From the NCBI GenBank assembly GCA_947472635.1, contig CANJDY010000171.1, positions 1-6,303 on the forward strand: a stretch of 6,303 bases of DNA. The letters are read 5' to 3'. A program made the position numbers and the translations under genes. Of the stretch, positions 1 through 6,303 are shown piece after piece (positions within the stretch are counted from its first letter, which is position 1; each line of letters begins with the position of its first letter). The stretch comes from Chitinophagaceae bacterium. Lineage in GTDB: Bacteria; Bacteroidota; Bacteroidia; Chitinophagales; Chitinophagaceae. The notes beneath the pieces were generated by a model, which saw only the letters and a list, made by a program, of their open reading frames with translations, ran no database searches and was not told the origin of the DNA.

Positions 1-1037
1 AACACGATTCTTCTTTCCAATTCATGGGCACGCTTATCGGTACTGCCTGAAAAATCAATAGCTCCTCCAGATTGCCAAAAAGATGCCCACTGCCGAAGAT
101 TATTTTGTTTGGTAGCCATAAATCCTGGTATTGCTTCCTTACTATTATTTTCATCGAAACGAACCGTCATTTCAAAAAGATTATTAGAAGAAGGAGTGAC
201 GATAAAATAATGTGCTGCCTTCTCCGTTATGGCAGCCTTGCCTTGCCATTTTGCGTTTACAAAATACTGGGTGGTATCAAGTGAATGTCTTATGATGGCA
301 TTGCCAGGTCTATTTACAATAATATTAGACTGATGCTTAGTGTCATTTGTCCAATTATTTCCAACGTCCGACCAGTTTCCAGTTGGAAAAGGAAGTCGTA
401 AACGAACGGATAATCTTTTTTCCAATATCAATGGTGAAATGATTTTCATGGCAATCACATCCTGAAACTGGTGACAGAATGTAATCACCTCAACTGGATT
501 ATTTTCAACTATGAACCTCGAATGAATTTCACCTGTCCACATATTAAGTGTTTGGTGAATATTTTTTACATCCGCTGCCGTAAAAAGTTGACCATTACTT
601 TTAATAATTTCTAAACCGATATTCCCCAACTGTAATCGGTGCAAGTTTTCTCTAAAATAATTGGAGGAATTTTTATTAAGCTCAGGTTGATTCCATTGAA
701 CCGCATATTGGATATCCCTACCATTAAGATGGTAGGTTTTTAATGCTTCCTCCGGTTTGTAGTGATTAATATTAGGGAAGCTATGCCATCCCCATTCACT
801 TTGAGTACCCAAAGGCACTCCCTTGGAATAGCCGTCAGGAAAAGATTGTAGCCCTGTTGCGTCTACCGTAAAAGCAAATTTTCCATTTCCTACAGACAGG
901 GAGGAAAGGGAGTCCATAGTAAAAACTTCAATGGTATGACGCTGTACCAATTGCTTTCTATTAATTGGCTGTGACCTAAGATTATTCACTAATAATAATG
1001 AAAAAATAAAGGGGGTAATTTTTACAAAAATCGACAT
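1..1037 (-). CDS. Secreted six-hairpin (GH65-like) glycosidase-type protein, N-terminal part, cut by the left window edge
   Basis: The minus-strand frame opens with ATG at 1037-1035 and stays open for 345 codons to the window edge, so the C-terminus is missing. The start is followed by a hydrophobic stretch (residues about 5-19) and a plausible signal peptidase I site near Ser22/Gln23, with no lipobox. Conserved-looking blocks are SVGNGKFAFTVDATG (48-62), GTQSEWGWHSFPN (77-89) and SGGAIDFSGSTD (323-334), then ELERR (339-343). From memory, these resemble Bacteroidota proteins annotated as GH65-like or six-hairpin glycosidases, with an N-terminal beta-sandwich before an (alpha/alpha)6 barrel. 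The window ends about where that barrel would begin, so no catalytic residue can be checked. It follows the CE12 gene by 45 bp and is probably the last of four co-transcribed genes seen here. Substrate is unknown; the neighbours suggest a pectin side chain or oligosaccharide. The coding call is strong, the family call moderate. Confidence 0.8.
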   Translation of the reverse strand, partial: MSIFVKITPFIFSLLLVNNLRSQPINRKQLVQRHTIEVFTMDSLSSLSVGNGKFAFTVDATGLQSFPDGYSKGVPLGTQSEWGWHSFPNINHYKPEEALKTYHLNGRDIQYAVQWNQPELNKNSSNYFRENLHRLQLGNIGLEIIKSNGQLFTAADVKNIHQTLNMWTGEIHSRFIVENNPVEVITFCHQFQDVIAMKIISPLILEKRLSVRLRLPFPTGNWSDVGNNWTNDTKHQSNIIVNRPGNAIIRHSLDTTQYFVNAKWQGKAAITEKAAHYFIVTPSSNNLFEMTVRFDENNSKEAIPGFMATKQNNLRQWASFWQSGGAIDFSGSTDKRAHELERRIV

Positions 1038-1044
1038 GATAAAA
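1036..1044 (-). repeat. TTTTATCAT copy overlapping the start codon of the GH65-like gene
   Basis: On the minus strand the sequence reads AAAATTTTATCATG, with the ATG being the start codon of the leftmost gene. The arrangement is nearly the same as at the GH28 start. The rest of this 45 bp gap (to 1082) holds no Shine-Dalgarno match, hairpin or promoter that I can support. Confidence 0.35.
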
Positions 1045-1082
1045 TTTTAATATAGTTGGATCGATTGGTTTTAGTTTCCTAA

Positions 1083-1856
1083 TTACAACAGGAACTTTTT
1101 AAGCGAACAGTTTTTTAAATTTTTAATTCCTTGTACAACAATGGAAGCATTAAACAAAGCCCCTTCCTTATTGGTATGTGTATGTTCTTTAGGAAAAAAG
1201 GAACTCGTCTTTGCAATACCTAATTTTTCATATTCAACCCCCAAAAGATTATTGAGATCGATAAATGCTGAACCAGATCCTTCTGCTACTTGATTCGCCC
1301 ACAAGCCGTAGCCTGTATTACTACGAATTACCTTCCCCTCTTTCCAATCATTGCGTGGAATGGGCGAACAAATAATAGGTATAGCACCTTTTGACTTTGC
1401 ATCTTCGCAATACTTACGCATATACCAACCAAAAGAATGCACCACTTCCTGGCGCTTTAAAATGGGATTATACACTTCTGTACTATCCATGCCAACTCCC
1501 TTTAATGTACCTCTTGCCCTTGCTGTATCAGCTAACGGACCACTATCATTATGCCCAAACTGCATAATCACATAATCTCCTTTTTCAAGCGTTGCCATTA
1601 TTTTATCCCATCTTCCTTCAGTCAAAAATGTACGACTGCTTCTTCCTCCAATGGCATGATTTTCAACAATGATACGAGTAGTGTCAAAAGCAATATCTAT
1701 AAAGCTGCCCCAACCTTGCAGCTCATTACTTTTTTTACCATCCCCGTTTTTAACAGTGGAGTCTCCAATGATATATAATACTGGAATGTGTGTATTGAAT
1801 GTAAAAGACAAAAGTAAGATTACGGCGAAAAAGAAAAATATTTTCAAATTTTTCAT
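1083..1856 (-). CDS. Rhamnogalacturonan acetylesterase-like SGNH hydrolase (CE12 type)
   Basis: This 257-residue protein has the SGNH-hydrolase blocks in order: GDSTV at 31-35 with the nucleophile Ser33, the glycine block at Gly70-Gly71 (AIGGRSSRTF), GHND at 101-104 with oxyanion-hole Asn103, and EHTHTN at 224-229 with the predicted catalytic His227. The family removes acetyl groups from galacturonic acid in the rhamnogalacturonan backbone. The length is normal for a single-domain CE12 enzyme. The acidic residue three before the catalytic His is Glu224, where characterised members have Asp. A hydrophobic N-terminus (residues 6-20, including four Phe in a row) suggests export, but no clear cleavage site or lipobox is seen, so it may be a signal peptide or an uncleaved anchor. 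It starts 24 bp after the GH28 gene and ends with TAA. The GH28 neighbour supports a pectin role. A general acetylesterase is the main alternative. Confidence 0.9.
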   Translation of the reverse strand: MKNLKIFFFFAVILLLSFTFNTHIPVLYIIGDSTVKNGDGKKSNELQGWGSFIDIAFDTTRIIVENHAIGGRSSRTFLTEGRWDKIMATLEKGDYVIMQFGHNDSGPLADTARARGTLKGVGMDSTEVYNPILKRQEVVHSFGWYMRKYCEDAKSKGAIPIICSPIPRNDWKEGKVIRSNTGYGLWANQVAEGSGSAFIDLNNLLGVEYEKLGIAKTSSFFPKEHTHTNKEGALFNASIVVQGIKNLKNCSLKKFLL

Positions 1857-1871
1857 TGTTAGCTAGTTGAA

Positions 1872-1880
1872 ATGATAAAA
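1872..1880 (-). repeat. TTTTATCAT copy just after the GH28 stop codon
   Basis: On the minus strand these nine bases directly follow the TAA stop of the GH28 gene (1883-1881) and lie 15 bp before the CE12 start. Unlike the other two copies, this one does not overlap a start codon, which weakens a pure start-site explanation but could also mean chance in AT-rich DNA. Confidence 0.3.
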
Positions 1881-3302
1881 TTAATTTTTTGAACGTTCGT
1901 TAGGCTCCTTGCTGTCTGTACTATTCGACTCCGGTTGTTTGGTGATAGAACTAAACACGAGATTAGTGAACTTCCAATTTTTAGTAAACGCTAGTGTTCC
2001 ATAGTTAACAGCGGTTATGGTACAATTACTAAATATAAAATTGGATATCAGTGACTGAGTTAACCCATTAGCAACAAAGGCATTTTCACCATTGGTGGCT
2101 TTGATATTACTTATATAAAAATTCTTTGCATGTGGAATTCCTTTTTCTGCAGGCATTACTTTTTGAAGCATAGAACGCCAATGGGCTGGTATATTATCAA
2201 AAGTATATCCATCTGGCAGTGTTGAATAACTATATGCAAGATACCAGTTTAGATTGAATTGAAAAATATTTTTTACCGAATCCAAAATTGAATTTTGGAA
2301 ATAAATATCCTCAACCACCCCACCTCTGGTTGTAGCCGACTTGATACGTAACCCATTATCGGTATTTTTTGCAGTCAAATCAGTAGCCAATACATGTCGA
2401 ATTCCTCCTGAAGTTTCGCTACCTAAAGTAACCAAGCCAGCGCCTCTGCGAGCAAGGCATTTTCTAATCACCACATATTCTGTTGGCCGGTTCACTCTTA
2501 ATCCATCCCAATCTCTTCCTGCTTTCAAGCAAAAATTATCGTCATTACAATCTATATCACAATTTTCAATCAACACCCAGCTAGAAGAATCTATATCTAT
2601 GCCATCTGTACTGGGGCCACTGCCATCCTCATTATTTTTAATAATGAGGCCATCTACGGTAAGATGATGGGAATACAATAATTGCACTGTCCAAAATCCT
2701 GCATTCTTAAACGTTAGACCCTGCAGGGTAATATTGGAAGAATTTTGAACCAACACCGTTCTAACCCTTTTTACATCGTAATCAACTATCCACCGCAAGC
2801 CCTTTTTATCATATGCTTTGCGAGTGGTCCAATATTTATCCCAGCAAAATTTACCCCTTGCATTTACAACTCCTTTCCCCGTAAGGGCTGCATTTGTAAC
2901 CTCTATGATATTAATCAATGCGGCTGGCCACTTCATCTCAATACCGGCTACTCTTGTATCGATATCAGGATAGTCATTAAAATCCTGAGAACCCAATATT
3001 ACCACCCCTTTGTCAATAACTAGTTGCACCCCCGATTTGATAAATAGCGCACCGGTTACATAAATACCAGGATTGAAATGCACAATGCCTCCCCCATTTC
3101 TAGCACAGTCATCAATTGTTTTTTGAATCGTACTCGTTATCACATGTGCAGTATCGCTTTTGGCCTGCACCGTATAGATTTTTTTGCCCGTTGGAAAAAC
3201 TTTCGACCCAACCTTAGCTATCCAGTCTAAATTTTTTTTCTGCGCATTCGCATGTAGGCCAATAGTGAACAAAAAAAGTAAACACAAAAAATTAGGCTTC
3301 AT
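1881..3302 (-). CDS. Secreted GH28 family glycosidase (polygalacturonase or rhamnogalacturonan hydrolase type)
   Basis: This 473-residue protein starts with a signal peptide ending ANA|Q (cleavage after Ala20). It then has an N-terminal segment typical of right-handed beta-helix enzymes (GGGIVHFNPGIYVTGALF, 70-87) and many beta-helix turns rich in Asn, Ile and Val. GH28 hallmarks are visible: STDGIDID at 231-238 (usually NTD) with Asp233, the paired acids Asp254-Asp255 in CNDDNFCLKAG, and RIK at 319-321 for substrate carboxylate binding. The loop that carries the GHG histidine in polygalacturonases reads GAG (287-289), followed by LGSETSGG (293-300). GH28 enzymes invert the linkage to galacturonic acid, using paired aspartates. 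Loss of the His recalls rhamnogalacturonan-active members, so an enzyme acting on rhamnogalacturonan is favoured over a plain polygalacturonase; endo or exo action cannot be told. It begins 15 bp after the esterase gene. The last 19 residues are polar and charged, beyond the helix. Confidence 0.93.
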   Translation of the reverse strand: MKPNFLCLLFLFTIGLHANAQKKNLDWIAKVGSKVFPTGKKIYTVQAKSDTAHVITSTIQKTIDDCARNGGGIVHFNPGIYVTGALFIKSGVQLVIDKGVVILGSQDFNDYPDIDTRVAGIEMKWPAALINIIEVTNAALTGKGVVNARGKFCWDKYWTTRKAYDKKGLRWIVDYDVKRVRTVLVQNSSNITLQGLTFKNAGFWTVQLLYSHHLTVDGLIIKNNEDGSGPSTDGIDIDSSSWVLIENCDIDCNDDNFCLKAGRDWDGLRVNRPTEYVVIRKCLARRGAGLVTLGSETSGGIRHVLATDLTAKNTDNGLRIKSATTRGGVVEDIYFQNSILDSVKNIFQFNLNWYLAYSYSTLPDGYTFDNIPAHWRSMLQKVMPAEKGIPHAKNFYISNIKATNGENAFVANGLTQSLISNFIFSNCTITAVNYGTLAFTKNWKFTNLVFSSITKQPESNSTDSKEPNERSKN

Positions 3303-3309
3303 GATAAAA
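3301..3309 (-). repeat. TTTTATCAT copy overlapping the GH28 start codon
   Basis: Read on the minus strand, the sequence TTTTATCAT ends inside the start codon of the GH28 gene (TTTTATCATG). The same nine bases occur in the other two gaps of the enzyme cluster. No Shine-Dalgarno sequence is present in this 15 bp gap, so the A/T-rich leader may help initiation. The function is inferred, not shown. Confidence 0.35.
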
Positions 3310-3317
3310 AATTGGGG

Positions 3318-4784
3318 TTAATTAATTTTTAGATGATCTGTTCTGAAAGGGACAGCAGGAAGCCCCTCCTTATTAAATAAATTTGGTTGAGATTTTTCAT
3401 CCCAAGCAAAACGAACATATTTAGGGTGACGCACCGTCGGAGAGAAAACAATGATTTTGTTTCCCAAGATAGTAGCCTCGGCTGAAACAAAAATCCCGTC
3501 ATCAGCTGCAATGGTAAAGCAAGTAAGTGGCTGAAGATCATTAGACACAAGGCCTGAGCCGATATGGCTAAAATTCAGTTCGAGTTTATTTTCGCTGATC
3601 AAAGCAGATTGAAAAACTGGCCCTGAATATTCCAATGAATGCTGCTGATAGTTTTTTGCTAATGCAATCAAAGCCAAACGGTGAGCAACTTCCCATTTAT
3701 AGGAAGGATGAATATCATTCAAATTGTCGACCAAGTCGGTGGTAACGGCCATTCCGGTATTTTTCAAAGAAAGGGATTGGGTTTGTGCTTCCCAAAAAGA
3801 TGGCAGTAATAACTTGCTGAGTTGTTTTATACTCTTTCGGGAAGAATATAGGTAAGGTGATATTTGTACATAGTAAAAAGGCAAATTTTTATCCTTAAAA
3901 AGCGTTCGCCAAGTATTGACCAACAGTTCCATTTTGTGGGGATAGGTAACCTGGTCTTCAATCATACAATTGGATTCGCCCTGGTACCACAACACACCTT
4001 TAACTGCGAAAGGAATGAGTGGCTCAATTAATCCCTTATACATTTGGCCCGGATGCATACCGTCAATTGTAAAATTTGGACTTGATACACTATCCTTAAA
4101 TACAGCAGATTGAATCCAACTCCACTCAGGCACCCATTGTTCTATCCTAGTACCACCCCAGGAAGAAGATATTATACCAATGGGAACGTTGGTATTTTCA
4201 TAAATTTCTTTTGCGAAAAAATAGCCAATGGCTGATGCATAACGAACGGTGGTATCATCACCGGTGGTCCAACCATTCGTTGGTAACAGAGGAATCTTTT
4301 TTAGATTTTTTTCTACATAGATATAACGAATGCCGTCAGGTTTCGATTTGGACAATTCCTCTTCTGCAACATCAATCCCTTTTTTTGGAGCAGCATGTTT
4401 TTTTAATTTCCGGTCAAATGTGTATTCCATATTACTTTGACCAGAGCAAAGCCATATGTCTCCAACGAGTATATTTTTAAAAACTATCCGATTCGATGCC
4501 TGGATAACTAATTCTTTTGGATCAAAAGAAGCCTTCATTGCCCATAAACTAACGCGCCAATTGCCTTCACTATCTGCAATTACTTTTTTCACCTGATTGG
4601 CAAAGGAAACGGTTACTTTTTCACCCACTGCGGCTTTCCCCCAAACAGGCACGGGTTTTCCCCTTTGCAAAATCATGTTATTTGAAAATATGGCTGGCAA
4701 AACAACCTGTGCCCCAGTAGTTATCCCAATGGACAAAAAACAAAAAAATAGAAGTAACCTTGCAATAATTTTATAGCGTTTCAT
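3318..4784 (-). CDS. Secreted sialate O-acetylesterase-type SGNH carbohydrate esterase
   Basis: This 488-residue protein has a signal peptide (hydrophobic 9-21, probable cleavage TGA|Q at 25/26). The mature part opens with LPAIFSNNMILQRGKPVPVWG (29-49), the usual start of this family, then a beta-sandwich-like segment. SGNH features follow: CSGQSNMEY (113-121) with nucleophile Ser117, SSSWGGTRIEQW (206-217) with the oxyanion-type glycines, WYQGESN (266-272), and DIHP (357-360) supplying the predicted catalytic Asp357 and His359. A beta-rich C-terminal segment completes the usual length. Despite the family name, members in Bacteroidota loci act on acetyl groups of plant or microbial polysaccharides, so sialic acid is not implied. 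Beside GH28 and CE12 genes, removal of pectin acetyl groups is the likely job. It lies 78 bp after the barrel gene and is the first of the tightly packed enzyme genes. The exact substrate cannot be read from sequence. Confidence 0.92.
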   Translation of the reverse strand: MKRYKIIARLLLFFCFLSIGITTGAQVVLPAIFSNNMILQRGKPVPVWGKAAVGEKVTVSFANQVKKVIADSEGNWRVSLWAMKASFDPKELVIQASNRIVFKNILVGDIWLCSGQSNMEYTFDRKLKKHAAPKKGIDVAEEELSKSKPDGIRYIYVEKNLKKIPLLPTNGWTTGDDTTVRYASAIGYFFAKEIYENTNVPIGIISSSWGGTRIEQWVPEWSWIQSAVFKDSVSSPNFTIDGMHPGQMYKGLIEPLIPFAVKGVLWYQGESNCMIEDQVTYPHKMELLVNTWRTLFKDKNLPFYYVQISPYLYSSRKSIKQLSKLLLPSFWEAQTQSLSLKNTGMAVTTDLVDNLNDIHPSYKWEVAHRLALIALAKNYQQHSLEYSGPVFQSALISENKLELNFSHIGSGLVSNDLQPLTCFTIAADDGIFVSAEATILGNKIIVFSPTVRHPKYVRFAWDEKSQPNLFNKEGLPAVPFRTDHLKIN

Positions 4785-4862
4785 ATATTATGGTATAGTT
4801 CAAATAAAATTAGGTGTTTATCAAGAACTACCATCCTGAAGTATCCTGCAAAGGCATTCAAT
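4785..4862 (-). other. Intergenic gap between barrel gene and esterase gene
   Basis: This is the longest gap in the window at 78 bp and the likeliest place for a promoter of the enzyme genes. I find no pair of elements matching the Bacteroidota pattern (TTTG near -33, TAnnTTTG near -7) at correct spacing. Near-matches to the -7 box are TTTATTTG (minus strand of 4801-4808) and TGCCTTTG (minus strand of 4849-4856), each with one mismatch. A short direct repeat ATCCTG occurs on the plus strand at 4833-4838 and 4843-4848. No hairpin with a T-run is seen, so read-through from the barrel gene is possible. Confidence 0.4.
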
Positions 4863-6303
4863 CTAAAAACCTGCATTCCCTCTTCCTCCTTTTGAACGGC
4901 TTCCACCAAAATCAGTCCTTGGCTGCATACTTCGCTGACCACTCATCCCAGTAGGTTTTTTTCCGCCAAATTTATTCAAATTATACATAAAACTAACCAT
5001 AAAGAAGCGCCTTAATACTTGTGTATAGTCATCCTCAATGTAATTATCACCAATGTTGCGGGTAATACTTTTATTTTGATTCATGATATCATACACGCTA
5101 AACCTAACCTCCCCATTCTTCTTTTTAAAAAGATACTTAGAAGCACTAACATTCCACATGGGAATACTTTGATTAAACCCATCCGTTCTTCCGCTATTGA
5201 TATAATAATCGAAATCGTTGGAGAGATTAACTAATTTCAATATAGTGTAAGTGATGTCTAGCGAATAATTATGTGAAAAATATTTATTGCTCAATTGCTG
5301 ATTAACAGTGTAAGTAGCTTCATTATAGGTAAAATTGGCACTAGCCCCTACATCTAATTTATCTTGTATGTTATAATTAAAGTTAACCCGTTGATTAATC
5401 TGCTTAGTGTAATTGTAATTATTTTGTTTAAACAATACACTCAAATCTCGATTGAATCGCAGGGAGGTAGTTAAATTAAGATTCATTGGACTTCGTTTAC
5501 CAGAAGCTACTTTTTTTAAGGGTATTCCAACGGTTCCTGAAAACGAAATATTATAAGTTCCATCCACATTCACCGGCTTAGTAAGCAAAATAGAATTGCT
5601 AAAAGAATCAATACTATTTACGATTTTATTACTGGTGACATTTGCAGTAATATTGGTGTTCAAATAAACAAAATTGGTAACATTAAAAGTGTTAAAACTA
5701 AAATTAAAGACATTATTAAATTCCTGTTTCAGATTGGGATTACCAGTACGGTAATTCAATTGATTACTTACATTGAGTACATCTTGTAACTGAGTGACAG
5801 TGGGAGCTCGAGTACTACCCCGGTAATTAAAACGAAGACTTTTTCTTGTTCCAAGATTATAATTAAAACTGCCTGAGGGAAAGAAATTAATGTATTGCTG
5901 TTTCATGGTACTATCCTTTCCAGTAACGGCCCTATTACTCAAATTGTCCATAGAGGCAACTTGAACAGCCCCACCTAATTGGTAATCATACTTTGCATTT
6001 TTTACCCTAAAATTGGTTCCAATTCGACTGGCAACAAAGGAGTTTTCAAAATAATTGGTGAGCGGTTTATTAATGCTATCAAACTTACCTGTTAACGCAT
6101 TGAAATCATAGGTTTTGCGATCTGACTCGCTTTGATTATTACTATAGGCATAATTTAATTCCAGGATTTTATTTTTTCCAACCATCTCAGTAAGGGATGT
6201 ACTAAGGGTATTATTAAATGAATGGGTAAATTGATCATTTTGTTGTTGGCGGTTTTGCAAACGTCGAATACTAGCATCTTTATTGTAAAAAGTATAGGGT
6301 GAG
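4863..6303 (-). CDS. Outer-membrane beta-barrel protein of TonB-receptor type, C-terminal part, cut by the right window edge
   Basis: The frame is open from the right window edge (first full codon at 6302) to TAG at 4865-4863, giving 479 residues; the true start lies outside. A TTG codon at 6260 is internal and should not be taken as the start. The protein alternates polar and aromatic residues in strand-length units rich in Asn, Ser, Thr, Phe and Tyr, as expected for a membrane beta-barrel. The segment NYRGSTRAPTVTQLQDV (about 159-175 of the visible part) and GNPNLKQE (187-194) match the conserved region of Bacteroidota barrel proteins of the OMP_b-brl_3 type, related to TonB-dependent receptors. 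The missing part would probably hold a carboxypeptidase-like repeat and plug domain. After the last strand (FFMVSFMYNLNKFGG) comes a Gly/Arg/Ser-rich tail of about 30 residues ending in Phe. It does not look like a typical SusC. A role in sugar uptake is possible but unproven. Confidence 0.88.
   Translation of the reverse strand, partial: SPYTFYNKDASIRRLQNRQQQNDQFTHSFNNTLSTSLTEMVGKNKILELNYAYSNNQSESDRKTYDFNALTGKFDSINKPLTNYFENSFVASRIGTNFRVKNAKYDYQLGGAVQVASMDNLSNRAVTGKDSTMKQQYINFFPSGSFNYNLGTRKSLRFNYRGSTRAPTVTQLQDVLNVSNQLNYRTGNPNLKQEFNNVFNFSFNTFNVTNFVYLNTNITANVTSNKIVNSIDSFSNSILLTKPVNVDGTYNISFSGTVGIPLKKVASGKRSPMNLNLTTSLRFNRDLSVLFKQNNYNYTKQINQRVNFNYNIQDKLDVGASANFTYNEATYTVNQQLSNKYFSHNYSLDITYTILKLVNLSNDFDYYINSGRTDGFNQSIPMWNVSASKYLFKKKNGEVRFSVYDIMNQNKSITRNIGDNYIEDDYTQVLRRFFMVSFMYNLNKFGGKKPTGMSGQRSMQPRTDFGGSRSKGGRGNAGF

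Noticed and set aside
72..284. Plus-strand open frame of 70 codons near the left edge
   Set aside because: It is antisense to the GH65-like coding frame, which is open for 345 codons with a signal peptide and conserved-looking blocks.
2341..2667. Plus-strand open frame of 108 codons inside the GH28 gene
   Set aside because: It lies antisense within a gene with clear catalytic motifs, its translation has no recognisable features, and other antisense frames here look the same.
3318..4784. Role in host sialic-acid metabolism from the family name of the esterase
   Set aside because: No sialidase, NanA-type or other sialic-acid gene is present, and the neighbours are pectin-type enzymes; the family name does not define the substrate.
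4833..4848. Possible terminator after the barrel gene around the ATCCTG repeats
   Set aside because: The repeats are direct, not inverted, so they form no stem, and no T-run follows.
4801..4856. Possible Bacteroidota promoter upstream of the esterase gene (TTTATTTG and TGCCTTTG on the minus strand)
   Set aside because: Each differs from TAnnTTTG by one base, and neither has a TTTG or TTG element at about 19-21 bases upstream. The match is no better than expected in AT-rich DNA.
6258..6260. TTG as the start codon of the barrel protein
   Set aside because: The frame stays open upstream to the window edge and the sequence before it (YTFYNKDASIRR) continues the same protein, so the gene is truncated by the window.

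Overview
The window looks like part of a carbohydrate-degradation cluster from a Bacteroidota genome, probably an environmental Chitinophagaceae or Sphingobacteriaceae-type organism. The evidence is AT-rich DNA, start codons preceded by A/T-rich leaders with no Shine-Dalgarno sequence, an outer-membrane beta-barrel of the Bacteroidota TonB-receptor type, and enzymes of the kind found in Bacteroidota pectin-utilisation loci. The genus assignment is inference.

All five genes lie on the minus strand, so transcription runs from right to left. In that order they are: (1) the C-terminal 479 residues of an outer-membrane beta-barrel protein, whose start lies beyond the right edge (4863-6303); (2) a secreted SGNH esterase of the sialate O-acetylesterase type (3318-4784); (3) a secreted GH28 pectin glycosidase (1881-3302); (4) a CE12-type rhamnogalacturonan acetylesterase (1083-1856); and (5) the first 345 residues of a secreted protein that resembles six-hairpin (GH65-like) glycosidases and runs off the left edge (1-1037). 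Gaps between genes 2 to 5 are 15, 24 and 45 bp, so these four are very likely one operon. The 78 bp gap between genes 1 and 2 leaves it open whether the barrel protein belongs to the same transcript.

Genes 2 to 5 fit the breakdown of decorated pectin, probably rhamnogalacturonan. Two esterases would remove acetyl groups, GH28 would cut galacturonic-acid linkages, and the fifth protein may act on a further linkage. Signal peptides without a lipobox suggest a periplasmic location for several of them. No SusC/SusD pair, regulator or lyase is visible here, so any uptake and sensing genes must lie outside the window.

No RNA genes, insertion sequences, CRISPR arrays or convincing terminators were found. 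The main points of interest are the altered active-site positions in the GH28 and CE12 enzymes, the poorly characterised fifth gene, and a 9-base sequence that recurs in all three intra-operon gaps. I see no clear sign of a wholly new system.
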